In this document: one piece after another, positions 22,846 to 30,650 of the stretch
How the letters are laid out: every line of letters begins with the position of its first letter
Numbering within the stretch: the first letter of the stretch is position 1
DNA from: CAYMJV01 sp964390545
GTDB taxonomy: Bacteria > Desulfobacterota > BSN033 > UBA1163
Reading direction: 5' to 3'
Assembly: GCA_964390545.1 (NCBI GenBank)
Contig: CAYMJV010000019.1
Span: forward strand, 1 to 40,259
DNA: 40,259 nt
Notes under the pieces: generated by a model
Databases searched by the model: none
The model's input: only the letters and a program-made list of their open reading frames with translations
Told to the model about the DNA's origin: nothing
Position numbers and translations under genes: made by a program

Positions 22846-23307
22846 TCAGGTTTTAGTCTCGTGCTTTTTGGGGTTATGCTTTTTAGACTCAGAATAATTT
22901 TTAACAGCTTCTTTTAGAGTATTTGATGCCAGAAGAGCACAATGGACACTCTCTTCAGGTAAACCTTCTAAAGCCTCCAATATCATCTGTTGACTTATTT
23001 CAGCCGCTTCCTCAATCTTCTTCCCCTGAGCCAATTCAGTTGCCATGTTTCCTGCGGCTATGCTGGAAGCACATCCATCCGTCCTGAATTTAATTTTCGA
23101 AAGTCTCCCGTCCTTGACCTTGAAGGAAATCTGCATCGTATCCCCACAGGGACCTTTAATCTTTGCAAAACCATCCGCGTTCCTGATCTTTCCCAAGTTC
23201 CTTGGATTTAACCATCGTTCGATCACCTTTTCAGAATAGATCTTTCTGGCATCTTCCATGATGGATTCTTGAAGTTCGTCTACCGTCCTTTCAAAATCAT
23301 TGGACAT
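22846..23307 (-). CDS. NifU/IscU-like iron-sulfur cluster scaffold, copy 1
   Basis: 153 residues from the ATG at 23307. The three scaffold Cys are seen: GPCGDT, DGCASS and VHCALLA. IscU-type proteins build [2Fe-2S] or [4Fe-4S] clusters and pass them on. The Asp next to the first Cys (CGD) is the usual IscU residue. The start overlaps the TrmO gene stop by 11 bases. A second, more divergent copy is at 27486-27953. No IscS cysteine desulfurase lies in this window. Confidence 0.85.
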   Translation of the reverse strand: MSNDFERTVDELQESIMEDARKIYSEKVIERWLNPRNLGKIRNADGFAKIKGPCGDTMQISFKVKDGRLSKIKFRTDGCASSIAAGNMATELAQGKKIEEAAEISQQMILEALEGLPEESVHCALLASNTLKEAVKNYSESKKHNPKKHETKT

Positions 23308-23770
23308 GTTTTGCCTCCTTAAAAGATTTCCCGTAGACTTTTGAAAAATCTGTCTCTCTGACCCATCCCACTCTGACATTTGCCTTTGCATCAATTTCTG
23401 GCAGATAGGGTTTGATATCGATAAGAGGTGTTCCTTCCAAAGCATCTAACCCTTTAACTTTCAGTATATTTCCTTCTCTTTCGATCAATTCAACGATGGA
23501 AAAACCTAAGGCATTCGGTCTATTCGGAGATCGGGTCGCAAATACACCGTGAGGCTCCGAATCCCAGGGTGTTTTTACCAAAAGGGAATAGTCCTTCGCC
23601 GAGTGTAACCAATAGAGTAGGATCAAATGGGAGAACCCGTCGATATCCTTTAATCCTTCTCCATATTGCCCAAATATTTCAATCTCACAAATTTCTTCTC
23701 GACCCTGTGGTGGACATTCTTTCCTATTTTTGTATGGGGAATGAATTACCCCGATAGGGCTAAGTTTCAT
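23297..23770 (-). CDS. trmO: TrmO/TsaA-family tRNA methyltransferase
   Basis: 157 residues; N6-methylation of threonylcarbamoyladenosine (t6A37) in some tRNAs is known for this family. Motifs MKLSPIGVIHSPYKN, DGFSHLILLYWLH, GVFATRSPNRPNALGFSIVELI and LDALEGTPLIDIKPYLPE are typical. The SAM-binding fold is the small YaeB-like barrel. Length is normal for the short bacterial form. Confidence 0.85.
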   Translation of the reverse strand: MKLSPIGVIHSPYKNRKECPPQGREEICEIEIFGQYGEGLKDIDGFSHLILLYWLHSAKDYSLLVKTPWDSEPHGVFATRSPNRPNALGFSIVELIEREGNILKVKGLDALEGTPLIDIKPYLPEIDAKANVRVGWVRETDFSKVYGKSFKEAKHVQ

Positions 23771-23804
23771 GACTCATCTATCCTTTCCAAATCGGAAGCT
23801 CTCA

Positions 23805-24899
23805 TCATCCGTTCTTTTGTTGAAGAATCTGCTTTAGAGATTCAACACAAAAGGCGTTTTCTTCTTCGGTCCCTGTACTCACCCGTATGAATTTTCTGTC
23901 TTTATATCCCTTCACGGTTTTGATCATCACCTTTCTCTTTAGAAGGGAATCCACAACTGCCTGAGGGTCAAGGCCTGTCTTTGTAATGTCAATCAAAATG
24001 TAATTTCCATGAGAATAGTAGGCCTTGACGCCGTCGATTCTATTCAACTCCTGGAAGAAATATTCAATTTCTCGGTTGTTGGCCGTTATCTTCTGGTTGA
24101 ATGCATCCCCGTCGTGCCAAGCTGCATCAGCTGCGGCGATGGCCATCAAACTGACACTCCATGGCATCTGCATTTTCTTGAAATATCCAATCACCTCCTT
24201 ATCCGCCAAGCAAAAACCGATACGGATTCCAGCCAACCCGAAGGCCTTAGAGAAGGTGTGAGAGATGATCGCGTTAGGATAGTCCCTGATTAAAGGGACC
24301 TTCGATGCATGTTCCGAATGGTACTCGAGGTAGGCTTCGTCAACCAGGGTAGGGATGCCTCTTTTGAGAATTCTACGGAGATCCTCATCGGGGATAAAAT
24401 CTCCTGTAGGGTTATTAGGGGTACAAATGATGATGACTTTTGTCTTTGAAGTGATAGCATTCAGGATGGCCTCTGTATCATATTGAAGATCTTCTTTTTG
24501 ATCTACTTTAATCACTTTTCCCCCGATGATCGTGGCTCTGGACTCAAACAGACTGAAAGTGGGATTGGGAATGATGACTTCATCACACGGAGTCACAAAT
24601 ACTTTCATCACCATCTCGATAATTTCAGAGGAGCCGTTTCCCAGAAAGACATTGTCAGGATCAAGGTGATATTTGTTGGCAATCTCAGCCCGAAGTCGTG
24701 GGCCATTTCCTGGGTATCTATTCCCATCCCTTGCCGAATCGATAATGGCTTTTAGAACCTTTTGGGAGGGGGGATGCGGGTTTTCATTTAAAAACATTCT
24801 CCTGAACTCTGGATGGTCCCACGCCATATTGACATCGTCCGTAGTATAAGGCTTGACATCTTTCATCCATGGGACCACGAAATTAGACAGATTTCCCAT
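23805..24899 (-). CDS. hisC: Histidinol-phosphate aminotransferase
   Basis: 364 residues, PLP fold type I. Lys218 in SHTFSKAFGLAG is the PLP lysine; PNNPTGDFIP and VDEAYLEY are other family signatures. Converts imidazole-acetol-phosphate and glutamate into histidinol-phosphate. No other his genes are here, so a broader aromatic or other amino-acid role is possible. ATG at 24899 is the natural start. Confidence 0.85.
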   Translation of the reverse strand: MGNLSNFVVPWMKDVKPYTTDDVNMAWDHPEFRRMFLNENPHPPSQKVLKAIIDSARDGNRYPGNGPRLRAEIANKYHLDPDNVFLGNGSSEIIEMVMKVFVTPCDEVIIPNPTFSLFESRATIIGGKVIKVDQKEDLQYDTEAILNAITSKTKVIIICTPNNPTGDFIPDEDLRRILKRGIPTLVDEAYLEYHSEHASKVPLIRDYPNAIISHTFSKAFGLAGIRIGFCLADKEVIGYFKKMQMPWSVSLMAIAAADAAWHDGDAFNQKITANNREIEYFFQELNRIDGVKAYYSHGNYILIDITKTGLDPQAVVDSLLKRKVMIKTVKGYKDRKFIRVSTGTEEENAFCVESLKQILQQKNG

Positions 24900-24959
24900 C
24901 TTTCATCCCTTCGAAAAAATGTTTTCTGCCGAACAGCCATCCTGGCTGCCTTGGTATCC

Positions 24960-25262
24960 TCAAGAAGGGGCCTTAAAAATTAACGTGTCACCCGCCTTCA
25001 GGATTGCTCGCATAATGGTCTCTACGGGATAGATCACCCCGTTGACAAGTATTCTGATCCCAACCTTGAAACCACCTTTTTCATTCAAGAGGGCCTTTCT
25101 CACATTCGCTCCGAACTCCTCGACCAAGGCGTCAATCAACTCCCGCATGGTCTTGCCGGGAAATTCGACCTCTATTTTTTCATTCCTCCTCAAGGCCTCG
25201 TAAACCGCATTTAATCCGACAACCTGTATATTCACCTTCAATCTTTTTCGATCCTTGGTCAA
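24960..25262 (-). CDS. MoaD/ThiS-like ubiquitin-fold protein lacking terminal GG
   Basis: 100 residues of the beta-grasp MoaD fold: KTMRELIDALVEEFG, then IRILVNGVIYPVETIMRAILKAGDTLIF. In sulfur carriers the protein must end in Gly-Gly for activation; here it ends KAPS, so it probably does not carry sulfur by that route. The TTG start overlaps the stop of the FmdB gene upstream (TTGA), an in-frame GTG at codon 10 being the other possibility. Possibly a molybdopterin or tungsten-related fold used for another job. Confidence 0.75.
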   Translation of the reverse strand: MTKDRKRLKVNIQVVGLNAVYEALRRNEKIEVEFPGKTMRELIDALVEEFGANVRKALLNEKGGFKVGIRILVNGVIYPVETIMRAILKAGDTLIFKAPS

Positions 25263-25501
25263 TCTCGCCTACAGCTGCCACCAGTGGAGCAGGGTGGCGT
25301 GGAGCATCTTTCCTCTCGGCCACAACAGGTGTGACCCGGAGACCTTCCCCCACTCTTTAATGAATGAGAAACGGAAAGCATTTTCTCTAACTGGGGACTT
25401 CCACACTGTTTGCAAGTTAAGGTTTCGCTTTTTGAACTTACACCTACCAGAAACTCTGAAATGGTGCCACAATGATTGCAGCGATATTCGTAAATAGGCA
25501 T
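25259..25501 (-). CDS. FmdB-family zinc ribbon protein, copy 2
   Basis: 80 residues starting MPIYEYRCNHCGTISEFLV with a second pair TCKQCGSPQ, as in FmdB. The C-terminal tail is unusually Cys-rich (HTCCGREERCSTPPCSTGGSC), which could give an extra metal site. It is followed by the MoaD-like gene with overlap. Family call firm; role unknown. Confidence 0.9.
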   Translation of the reverse strand: MPIYEYRCNHCGTISEFLVGVSSKSETLTCKQCGSPQLEKMLSVSHSLKSGGRSPGHTCCGREERCSTPPCSTGGSCRRD

Positions 25502-25533
25502 ATGGTTACCTCTTCATAGGATCTTAGAGCCGA

Positions 25534-25782
25534 TTAGGTCCACTCCTTTCCCCTATTTGCCGTTTGTCTCTTTGGCCTGACGTAGACCACTTCGCAGAAG
25601 CTTGAGGGTTTTTCATAAGAAAGGGAGATGGTCTTCTTGAGCCAAGGCTTCCCAACAGGGAGTCGCAGAACCTCGAAACCGAGAAGGTTATAGACCTTTT
25701 CAGCGTCGTCGGCCGAAGCCCTATCGACAAGAAACTGAAACATCCAACCTTTCTCTTCCAAAGATTTACGGCTTATTTTCAT
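25534..25782 (-). CDS. Hypothetical protein, 82 aa
   Basis: Unrecognised small soluble protein (MKISRKSLEEKGWMFQFLVD at the start; YNLLGFEVLRLPVGKPWLKK in the middle). It sits between a FmdB gene and tRNA-Lys. The frame looks coding because of balanced amino-acid use and an ATG start, but ribosome site evidence is thin. Confidence 0.55.
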   Translation of the reverse strand: MKISRKSLEEKGWMFQFLVDRASADDAEKVYNLLGFEVLRLPVGKPWLKKTISLSYEKPSSFCEVVYVRPKRQTANRGKEWT

Positions 25783-25795
25783 GCCCCTCTCTTAG

Positions 25796-25868
25796 TGGGC
25801 CGTGCGGGACTCGAACCCACGACTCCCTGCTTAAAAGGCAGGTACTCTACCTCCTGAGTTAACGGCCC
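25796..25868 (-). tRNA. tRNA-Lys (anticodon UUU)
   Basis: Cloverleaf in the minus strand: acceptor GGGCCGT/ACGGCCC, D-arm ACTC/GAGT, anticodon stem CCTGC/GCAGG around loop CTTTTAA (anticodon TTT), T-arm GTGGG TTCGAGT CCCGC. The discriminator is A; CCA is not encoded. The stop codon of the neighbouring 246-aa gene falls in the anticodon loop, so the gene and tRNA overlap by 38 bases. Confidence 0.96.
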
Positions 25869-26571
25869 CAAAGGTTTTGACTTCAAAATAATGGTTCATT
25901 GGAAGGCCAGCAAATTTAACCGCGCCAATGCAGGGGACGACATACTTCACCGGCCATTGCTTCCCAAGAATGTGAAAAAATTCCAGACAGGAAGAACAGA
26001 CATGCATGGTATCCCCTATGGAATAGGGAACCTTTGCCTCGTTCAGAATGATAAAAAATTTCGGATCAAGAAAGTTGGCATGGTTTGCCGAATGGAATTT
26101 AAGGAGTTTTTCGAAATCGAAAGAGTCTGTAGCCCCATAGCGCTCAAAGTATATCTGGTAGAAGTCTTTTTCGATAGGATCAGGCTTATCCCACCCCTTC
26201 GGTTTTTCTTTGCGGTATTCATCTGATTCGGTTAGTTCAAGGATCTCTCTTAGGGAAGGGAAGCGATCGGGTTTGAAATTCGACTCCACAATCGTAATTG
26301 GATCTTTACACCCTGGAATGTCCATTGGTTTGTTACTGACAACCAGGAATTTTTCTGCCTTTTCAGATCTCCAATACCAGGAAGTCCTTCTTTTACAGAA
26401 CCCATTCCAGGCAGAAGGGGCGACATAACCCAGCTCCGTCGAGGTTTTGAGGACGCGACATGGCAAATGAGTTTCATCGGTCCCTTGATTCCCTTCTTCC
26501 TCAAGGACTTTCTTGACCGATGTGAACCCGTTCGAATCCAACCAATAACAATATTTCTTGTATTCGGTCAT
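25831..26571 (-). CDS. Hypothetical protein overlapping tRNA-Lys, 246 aa
   Basis: I do not recognise a family. The ATG at 26571 overlaps the stop of the MinD-type ATPase gene (ATGA) and so is preferred over an earlier start. Conserved-looking parts are YKKYCYWLDSNGFTSVKKVLEEEGN and, near residue 205, VCSSCLEFFHILGKQWPVKY with a C-x2-C pair. The last twelve codons run into the tRNA gene, and the TAA is inside its anticodon loop. It may act with the cluster-handling ATPases, with which it appears co-transcribed. Confidence 0.7.
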   Translation of the reverse strand: MTEYKKYCYWLDSNGFTSVKKVLEEEGNQGTDETHLPCRVLKTSTELGYVAPSAWNGFCKRRTSWYWRSEKAEKFLVVSNKPMDIPGCKDPITIVESNFKPDRFPSLREILELTESDEYRKEKPKGWDKPDPIEKDFYQIYFERYGATDSFDFEKLLKFHSANHANFLDPKFFIILNEAKVPYSIGDTMHVCSSCLEFFHILGKQWPVKYVVPCIGAVKFAGLPMNHYFEVKTFGAVNSGGRVPAF

Positions 26572-27458
26572 GATTTGCCCCTTAGAGTCATCTCTATGCT
26601 CTGCCACATCTTGAGCAAAATCCCCTGAACTTCATTGCAAGGGTAGTCCATCACTGTTTTCCTCTGAACCAGTGCTTCCACCACTCTGGGTTCGTAAGGG
26701 ATTTCTCCAATGAGGCGGGACCCGTTCTTCTTACAGTGGGATGCTATTTGGGCCGTATTCCCTAGGTTGATGTCGAATTTATTCACGCAGACCATCGAGG
26801 GAATTTTAAAGTGATCGGAGAGTTTCAAGATTCTTTCCAGATCATGAATTCCTGAAAGAGTAGGCTCTGTAATAGCTAAGACCAGATTTACTCCGGTCAA
26901 CGAGGCCGTGACCGGGCAACCGATCCCTGGAGGTCCGTCAATCAATATGAGGTCAAGGTTCTTCTCTTTTGCAATCTCAACCGCTTTTTTTCGGACGACG
27001 GTGACCAGTTTCCCTGAATTCTCCTCCCCAATCCCCAACCGTGCGTGGACAAAAGGCCCGTAGGGTGTATCAGAGACAAACCAATCTCCTGAAAAGGCCT
27101 CCTCCATAATAATGGCGTCTTCGGGACAAACATGTGAACAAAAGCCGCAGCCCTCGCATGAAACCGGATCGACGACTCCATTATTGATCGCATGAAACCG
27201 GCATACTTCAGTGCAGAGACCACATTGGGTGCATTTTTCCAAATCGATATGAGGGGATCTGCCCCCGTAATATTTCTCCTGTTTCAATACCCTGGGATGG
27301 AGCAGGAGATGAAGATCTGCGGCGTCAACATCGCAATCCACCATGACTTTATTGTTTGCTAACGAGGCAAAAGCGGCGGCTATGGTCGTCTTACCGGTCC
27401 CACCTTTACCGCTGACGATCGCCAGTTGTTTAATTTCGTTGTTTCCCATAGGGTTCAT
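26568..27458 (-). CDS. MinD/Mrp-like ATPase with 2[4Fe-4S] ferredoxin insert, copy 1
   Basis: 296 residues. A deviant Walker A (VSGKGGTGKTT, residues ~14-24) is followed by VDCDVDAADLHLLLHP, a ferredoxin insert with CTQCGLCTEVCR and CEGCGFCSHVCP (residues ~76-110), and LILIDGPPGIGCPV as switch II. COG1149-type proteins are thought to insert or reduce metal clusters with ATP. Two such genes flank an IscU-like scaffold here, a recurring anaerobe arrangement. The second ATG (27449) is an alternative start; no strong ribosome site decides it. Confidence 0.88.
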   Translation of the reverse strand: MNPMGNNEIKQLAIVSGKGGTGKTTIAAAFASLANNKVMVDCDVDAADLHLLLHPRVLKQEKYYGGRSPHIDLEKCTQCGLCTEVCRFHAINNGVVDPVSCEGCGFCSHVCPEDAIIMEEAFSGDWFVSDTPYGPFVHARLGIGEENSGKLVTVVRKKAVEIAKEKNLDLILIDGPPGIGCPVTASLTGVNLVLAITEPTLSGIHDLERILKLSDHFKIPSMVCVNKFDINLGNTAQIASHCKKNGSRLIGEIPYEPRVVEALVQRKTVMDYPCNEVQGILLKMWQSIEMTLRGKS

Positions 27459-27469
27459 TGGTTGAAAGC

Positions 27470-27503
27470 GAGATTCTTCGTCGCTTTACTCCTCAGAATG
27501 ACA
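27470..27503. repeat. Dispersed 'GAGATTCTTCG...CTCAGAATGACA' repeat
   Basis: The stretch from GAGATTCTTCG to CTCAGAATGACA is a widely dispersed bacterial intergenic repeat type that I recall from many genomes. It overlaps the 3' end of the IscU-like gene and supplies its last residues (CHSEE) and stop codon. It fills the short gap between the scaffold and the MinD-like gene. Confidence 0.55.
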
Positions 27504-27953
27504 TCTTGCAGGAGAAATACTATTCCTCTGATAATTCAAAATTGCCTCATGTAACCCTCTGATGGCGAGAAGGGAGCAGTGGGCCTTCCTTGCCGGGATA
27601 CCTCCGGCTGCATGGATCACATCATTGTCTGTAAGCTTCAGTGCCTCTTCGAGAGTCTTCCCAAGGGCCAACTCCGTGGCAATGCTGGAAGTGGAAATAG
27701 CGCCGGGACATCCCTGGGTTAAGAACTTGAAGGCAGAAATTTTCCCGTCTTCCACCTTCAGATAGACCCTGATAAAATCTCCGCAGGTCGGATCACCAAC
27801 GACGGCCATGGCATCAGGATTCTCGATTTCTCCTGCATTCCTGGGATGCATAAAATGGTCGATCAGGGTTTCGTTATAAACGAGATAACCCATATTTTCG
27901 TCTAAACTCTCTTCTGGGGGCAGATTGGATTTATTTTCTCCGACTTGACTCAT
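27486..27953 (-). CDS. NifU/IscU-like iron-sulfur cluster scaffold, copy 2
   Basis: 155 residues from the ATG at 27953, with GGTGGAG upstream. Scaffold Cys are seen in DPTCGDFIRV, TQGCPGAIS and AHCSLLA. The core resembles NifU N-terminal domains. The C-terminal tail (ISPARCHSEE) is derived from the dispersed repeat. Sandwiched between two ferredoxin-MinD genes and overlapping the upstream one by 23 bases, it probably provides clusters for those ATPases or their client. Confidence 0.87.
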   Translation of the reverse strand: MSQVGENKSNLPPEESLDENMGYLVYNETLIDHFMHPRNAGEIENPDAMAVVGDPTCGDFIRVYLKVEDGKISAFKFLTQGCPGAISTSSIATELALGKTLEEALKLTDNDVIHAAGGIPARKAHCSLLAIRGLHEAILNYQRNSISPARCHSEE

Positions 27954-28785
27954 AAAGATTCTCCACCTTTTCAAATAGACTTAGAAATTGACGAATGTAG
28001 GCAGAATTCTCGGCAACGATCGGAATCCCCTTTGAATAAGACTCTGCTATTTGGCGATCCATCGGGATTTCCGTGAGGATGGGAATACTCTGTGAGTTGC
28101 AGTAATCCCATACCTTTCGATCTCCGATATCTGCTTTATTGATCACTACGCCCATCGGGATACCGAGTTTTTCCAGCATTCCCACCGCCAGCTCCAAGTC
28201 ATTCAGGCCAAAGGGCGTTGGCTCCGTAACCAACAAGCAGAAGTCACTTCCCTTTACCGTTTCAATAACAGGGCAGGCTGTTCCCGGAGGGGCATCAAGA
28301 ATCACGGTCTTATCCTTTTGAATCCTCTCCTTAACCTTCCGGATCAGTGGAGAGGCCATTGGTTCTCCGACATTTAGAACTCCATTGGCAAAAGGGATGC
28401 CGTTGGCGCTTCCCTCCTGGACGATTCCAATTTCTCTTTCCACTTCAAAAATGGCCTTCTCAGGGCACAAATAGGAACAGGCTCCGCACCCGTGGCAGAG
28501 TTCGTCAAAAACCAGAACATTTTTTAAAATGACTGCAATTGCGTGATATTCACAGACCTTTGCACATTTCCCACAATATGTGCATTTGGATTCATCAATC
28601 CGGGGAACCGGAATTCCCATAGAGGTAACCAGGTGTATGGTGGGGGATAGAAACAGGTGGGAATTAGGTTCCTCCACATCGCAGTCAATTAATTGGACAG
28701 TCCCTTTGGGGAGCGAAAGGGCTAAATTAACGGCGATGGTGGTCTTTCCGGTCCCTCCTTTACCGCTTGCTATTGAAATGATCAT
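27931..28785 (-). CDS. MinD/Mrp-like ATPase with 2[4Fe-4S] ferredoxin insert, copy 2
   Basis: 284 residues. Walker A IASGKGGTGKTTIAVNLALSL at residue ~4, DCDVEEPNSHLFL, ferredoxin insert CTYCGKCAKVCEYHA and CHGCGACSYLCP, and switch II VILDAPPGTACPV. It is the first gene of the three-gene set. Copy 1 and copy 2 are divergent enough to be specialised, perhaps as a heterodimer in cluster insertion. The ATG at 28785 is natural. Confidence 0.88.
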   Translation of the reverse strand: MIISIASGKGGTGKTTIAVNLALSLPKGTVQLIDCDVEEPNSHLFLSPTIHLVTSMGIPVPRIDESKCTYCGKCAKVCEYHAIAVILKNVLVFDELCHGCGACSYLCPEKAIFEVEREIGIVQEGSANGIPFANGVLNVGEPMASPLIRKVKERIQKDKTVILDAPPGTACPVIETVKGSDFCLLVTEPTPFGLNDLELAVGMLEKLGIPMGVVINKADIGDRKVWDYCNSQSIPILTEIPMDRQIAESYSKGIPIVAENSAYIRQFLSLFEKVENLYESSRRK

Positions 28786-28851
28786 GGAATATCAACTCCG
28801 ATTCTCTCGTTATCTTTTTCTTCCATAGAACCGGTCAGTGGCCTCCAGCAA

Positions 28852-29856
28852 CTAATGCATCATCTCCAGATGAGAGGAAAAAGACCATGAAGAAGCGCTC
28901 CACCAAGCTGGATCAATCCAGGGGCGTTCTGATTCGGGGGGACCTTCAAGATAGTCCACCAGGGATTCGTCATCCTCTGGGGAATACTGGAGAGATGCTA
29001 AGAAAATCTTCCTCAAGGGAGTCAATGAGGTTGAAAGTTTTTGCCCTGATTGCAGCAAAACTCCTGTCCCGAGGGTCCACTCATGGATGGCAGCGTCCTG
29101 GACTTCAATCGCTACACCATGTGTATCAATATAATAGGCAACCCCTGGAGATTTAGATAACCTCAAAGCAATCGGCGAGGACTTATGGACATAGCAGAAA
29201 CTTAGCAGCAGCTTATCAAAAAAGCACCAACTCAGCTCCCACCCAGGAACATTCCTGATCACCGATCCCTCAGGAACTACTTCTATCGTTCGTCTGTGGT
29301 CGGTTTCAATGACAGTCCCACCCTTAAGGATTTCGGTCCAGCGATCCTGTGAAGAGATTCCGAGTCTTGCAAAGTTCAACTCTCTATCAAAAGCCAAATG
29401 AAGAGTCCCGATAACGAAAAGGGCCTTGTGGATTGAGTCTTGCTTGTCGGAAAAAGGGGCTCCAGTGTGATCAAAACAAGGGCTGGTACGCACTTGCCTT
29501 TCGACAAAGGCATACTCTTCAAATATAGGTTCTTCGGGGGAGGGATAATATCGTAACGTAAAATCAGATACAAACCAAACGACTTTTTTGTTTCGAAAAG
29601 AACGTATTCCGTCCGATTTTGCGTCTGCGGGTTTGGTGCCGGCGAGCTGTAAACAATAAGCTCCCTTCCGATCCTTTGTCCAGAGATACCAAGCCGACGT
29701 TTTACGAATCACAGGGCTTATTTTGGTGAATCCGATCCTGTCACAGGCTTGCTCATCAAGGGAAAGAAGGATAAACATGTCCTCCATGACCCTTCGAACC
29801 AGATCGATATCATCACTATGGAATTGGTTATGATTCTCAGTTGCTTTTGTCACCAT
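28852..29856 (-). CDS. Hypothetical protein, 334 aa
   Basis: I do not recognise a family. The ATG at 29856 is preferred over a TTG three codons earlier. The sequence is soluble, with Trp-rich segments (SAWYLWTKDRKGAYCLQLAGTKP near residue 55; PWIDPAWWSASSWSFSSH at the end), no membrane segment and no clear catalytic motif. Nothing points to a transposon or phage. It stands alone: 66 bases upstream of the MinD-type set and 103 downstream of MetV. Confidence 0.6.
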   Translation of the reverse strand: MVTKATENHNQFHSDDIDLVRRVMEDMFILLSLDEQACDRIGFTKISPVIRKTSAWYLWTKDRKGAYCLQLAGTKPADAKSDGIRSFRNKKVVWFVSDFTLRYYPSPEEPIFEEYAFVERQVRTSPCFDHTGAPFSDKQDSIHKALFVIGTLHLAFDRELNFARLGISSQDRWTEILKGGTVIETDHRRTIEVVPEGSVIRNVPGWELSWCFFDKLLLSFCYVHKSSPIALRLSKSPGVAYYIDTHGVAIEVQDAAIHEWTLGTGVLLQSGQKLSTSLTPLRKIFLASLQYSPEDDESLVDYLEGPPESERPWIDPAWWSASSWSFSSHLEMMH

Positions 29857-29959
29857 TTCCCTCAAAGCATTAAAGTTAATAGAACACCTGTCACCAGGGG
29901 AAGCAACCCATAATGGCTGTTAGGTAAAGGTTTTGCGGTAAGTCTGTCTGCTGACCTTT

Positions 29960-30631
29960 TCACAGCCTCAAGTCCTCCCTGATCCTCTTTCTGGGTCCTC
30001 CGTCTCTTGCAGTAGTCCAATCCTTGATCGGGATGATTTCCTCATATCGATCCAACTGTCCGAGCTCCTTGAGCCGATCTATGATAAGCTGCCAAGCACA
30101 GTCGGTTTCTCTGTCCACCTCACATTTTCCATTCGTCGACCCCCCACAGGGACCATTGAGTAAACTCTTGGCACACCTCGCAATCGGACAGATTCCTCCG
30201 GTCTGATCAAGGATGCAGGTTCCGCAACCCTGACACCGCTCAGCCCAAACTCCTTGCTCAAGGGTAACTCCCAAAAAAGTTGTATTGACGGCCGGCAGCA
30301 CTGGCTTTGTCCTAAATTTCTCGGCTAGATACTGGACTCCTGCCCCACAGGCCATTGACAGGATTGCTTCGTAGTCTCCAACAAAGGGACGGACCTGATC
30401 GATGTATTCAGGGTCACACTGACGCTCAAGGGTATGCTCCCGAACCTCAATCTGCTCTCCATTCTTTGCACGGAAGAGCCTCAACTCCGACGCAAGTGCT
30501 CCAACTTCTCTCTCTCCGCCAACGGCACAAACGGTTACACATTCGTTACAGCCAAGAAGGAGGACCTTTTTATAAGGCTTGATCATCTGCAGGATTTCAT
30601 CAAGTGATTTGCGATTTGCTGCAATCATCAA
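29960..30631 (-). CDS. metV: MetV, methylene-tetrahydrofolate reductase C-terminal-domain protein
   Basis: 223 residues. Two Cys sets are visible, LLLGCNECVTVCAVGG (residues ~26-38) and CQGCGTCILDQTGGICPIARC (residues ~134-153), then GPCGGSTNGKCE; these bind Fe-S or zinc. MetV is the small partner of MetF in the methyl branch of the Wood-Ljungdahl pathway, where it is needed for electron supply to methylene-THF reduction. metF itself is not in the window. The start is ATG-ATG at 30631. Confidence 0.88.
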   Translation of the reverse strand: MMIAANRKSLDEILQMIKPYKKVLLLGCNECVTVCAVGGEREVGALASELRLFRAKNGEQIEVREHTLERQCDPEYIDQVRPFVGDYEAILSMACGAGVQYLAEKFRTKPVLPAVNTTFLGVTLEQGVWAERCQGCGTCILDQTGGICPIARCAKSLLNGPCGGSTNGKCEVDRETDCAWQLIIDRLKELGQLDRYEEIIPIKDWTTARDGGPRKRIREDLRL

Positions 30632-30650
30632 TAACTCTATTCATAAAAAT

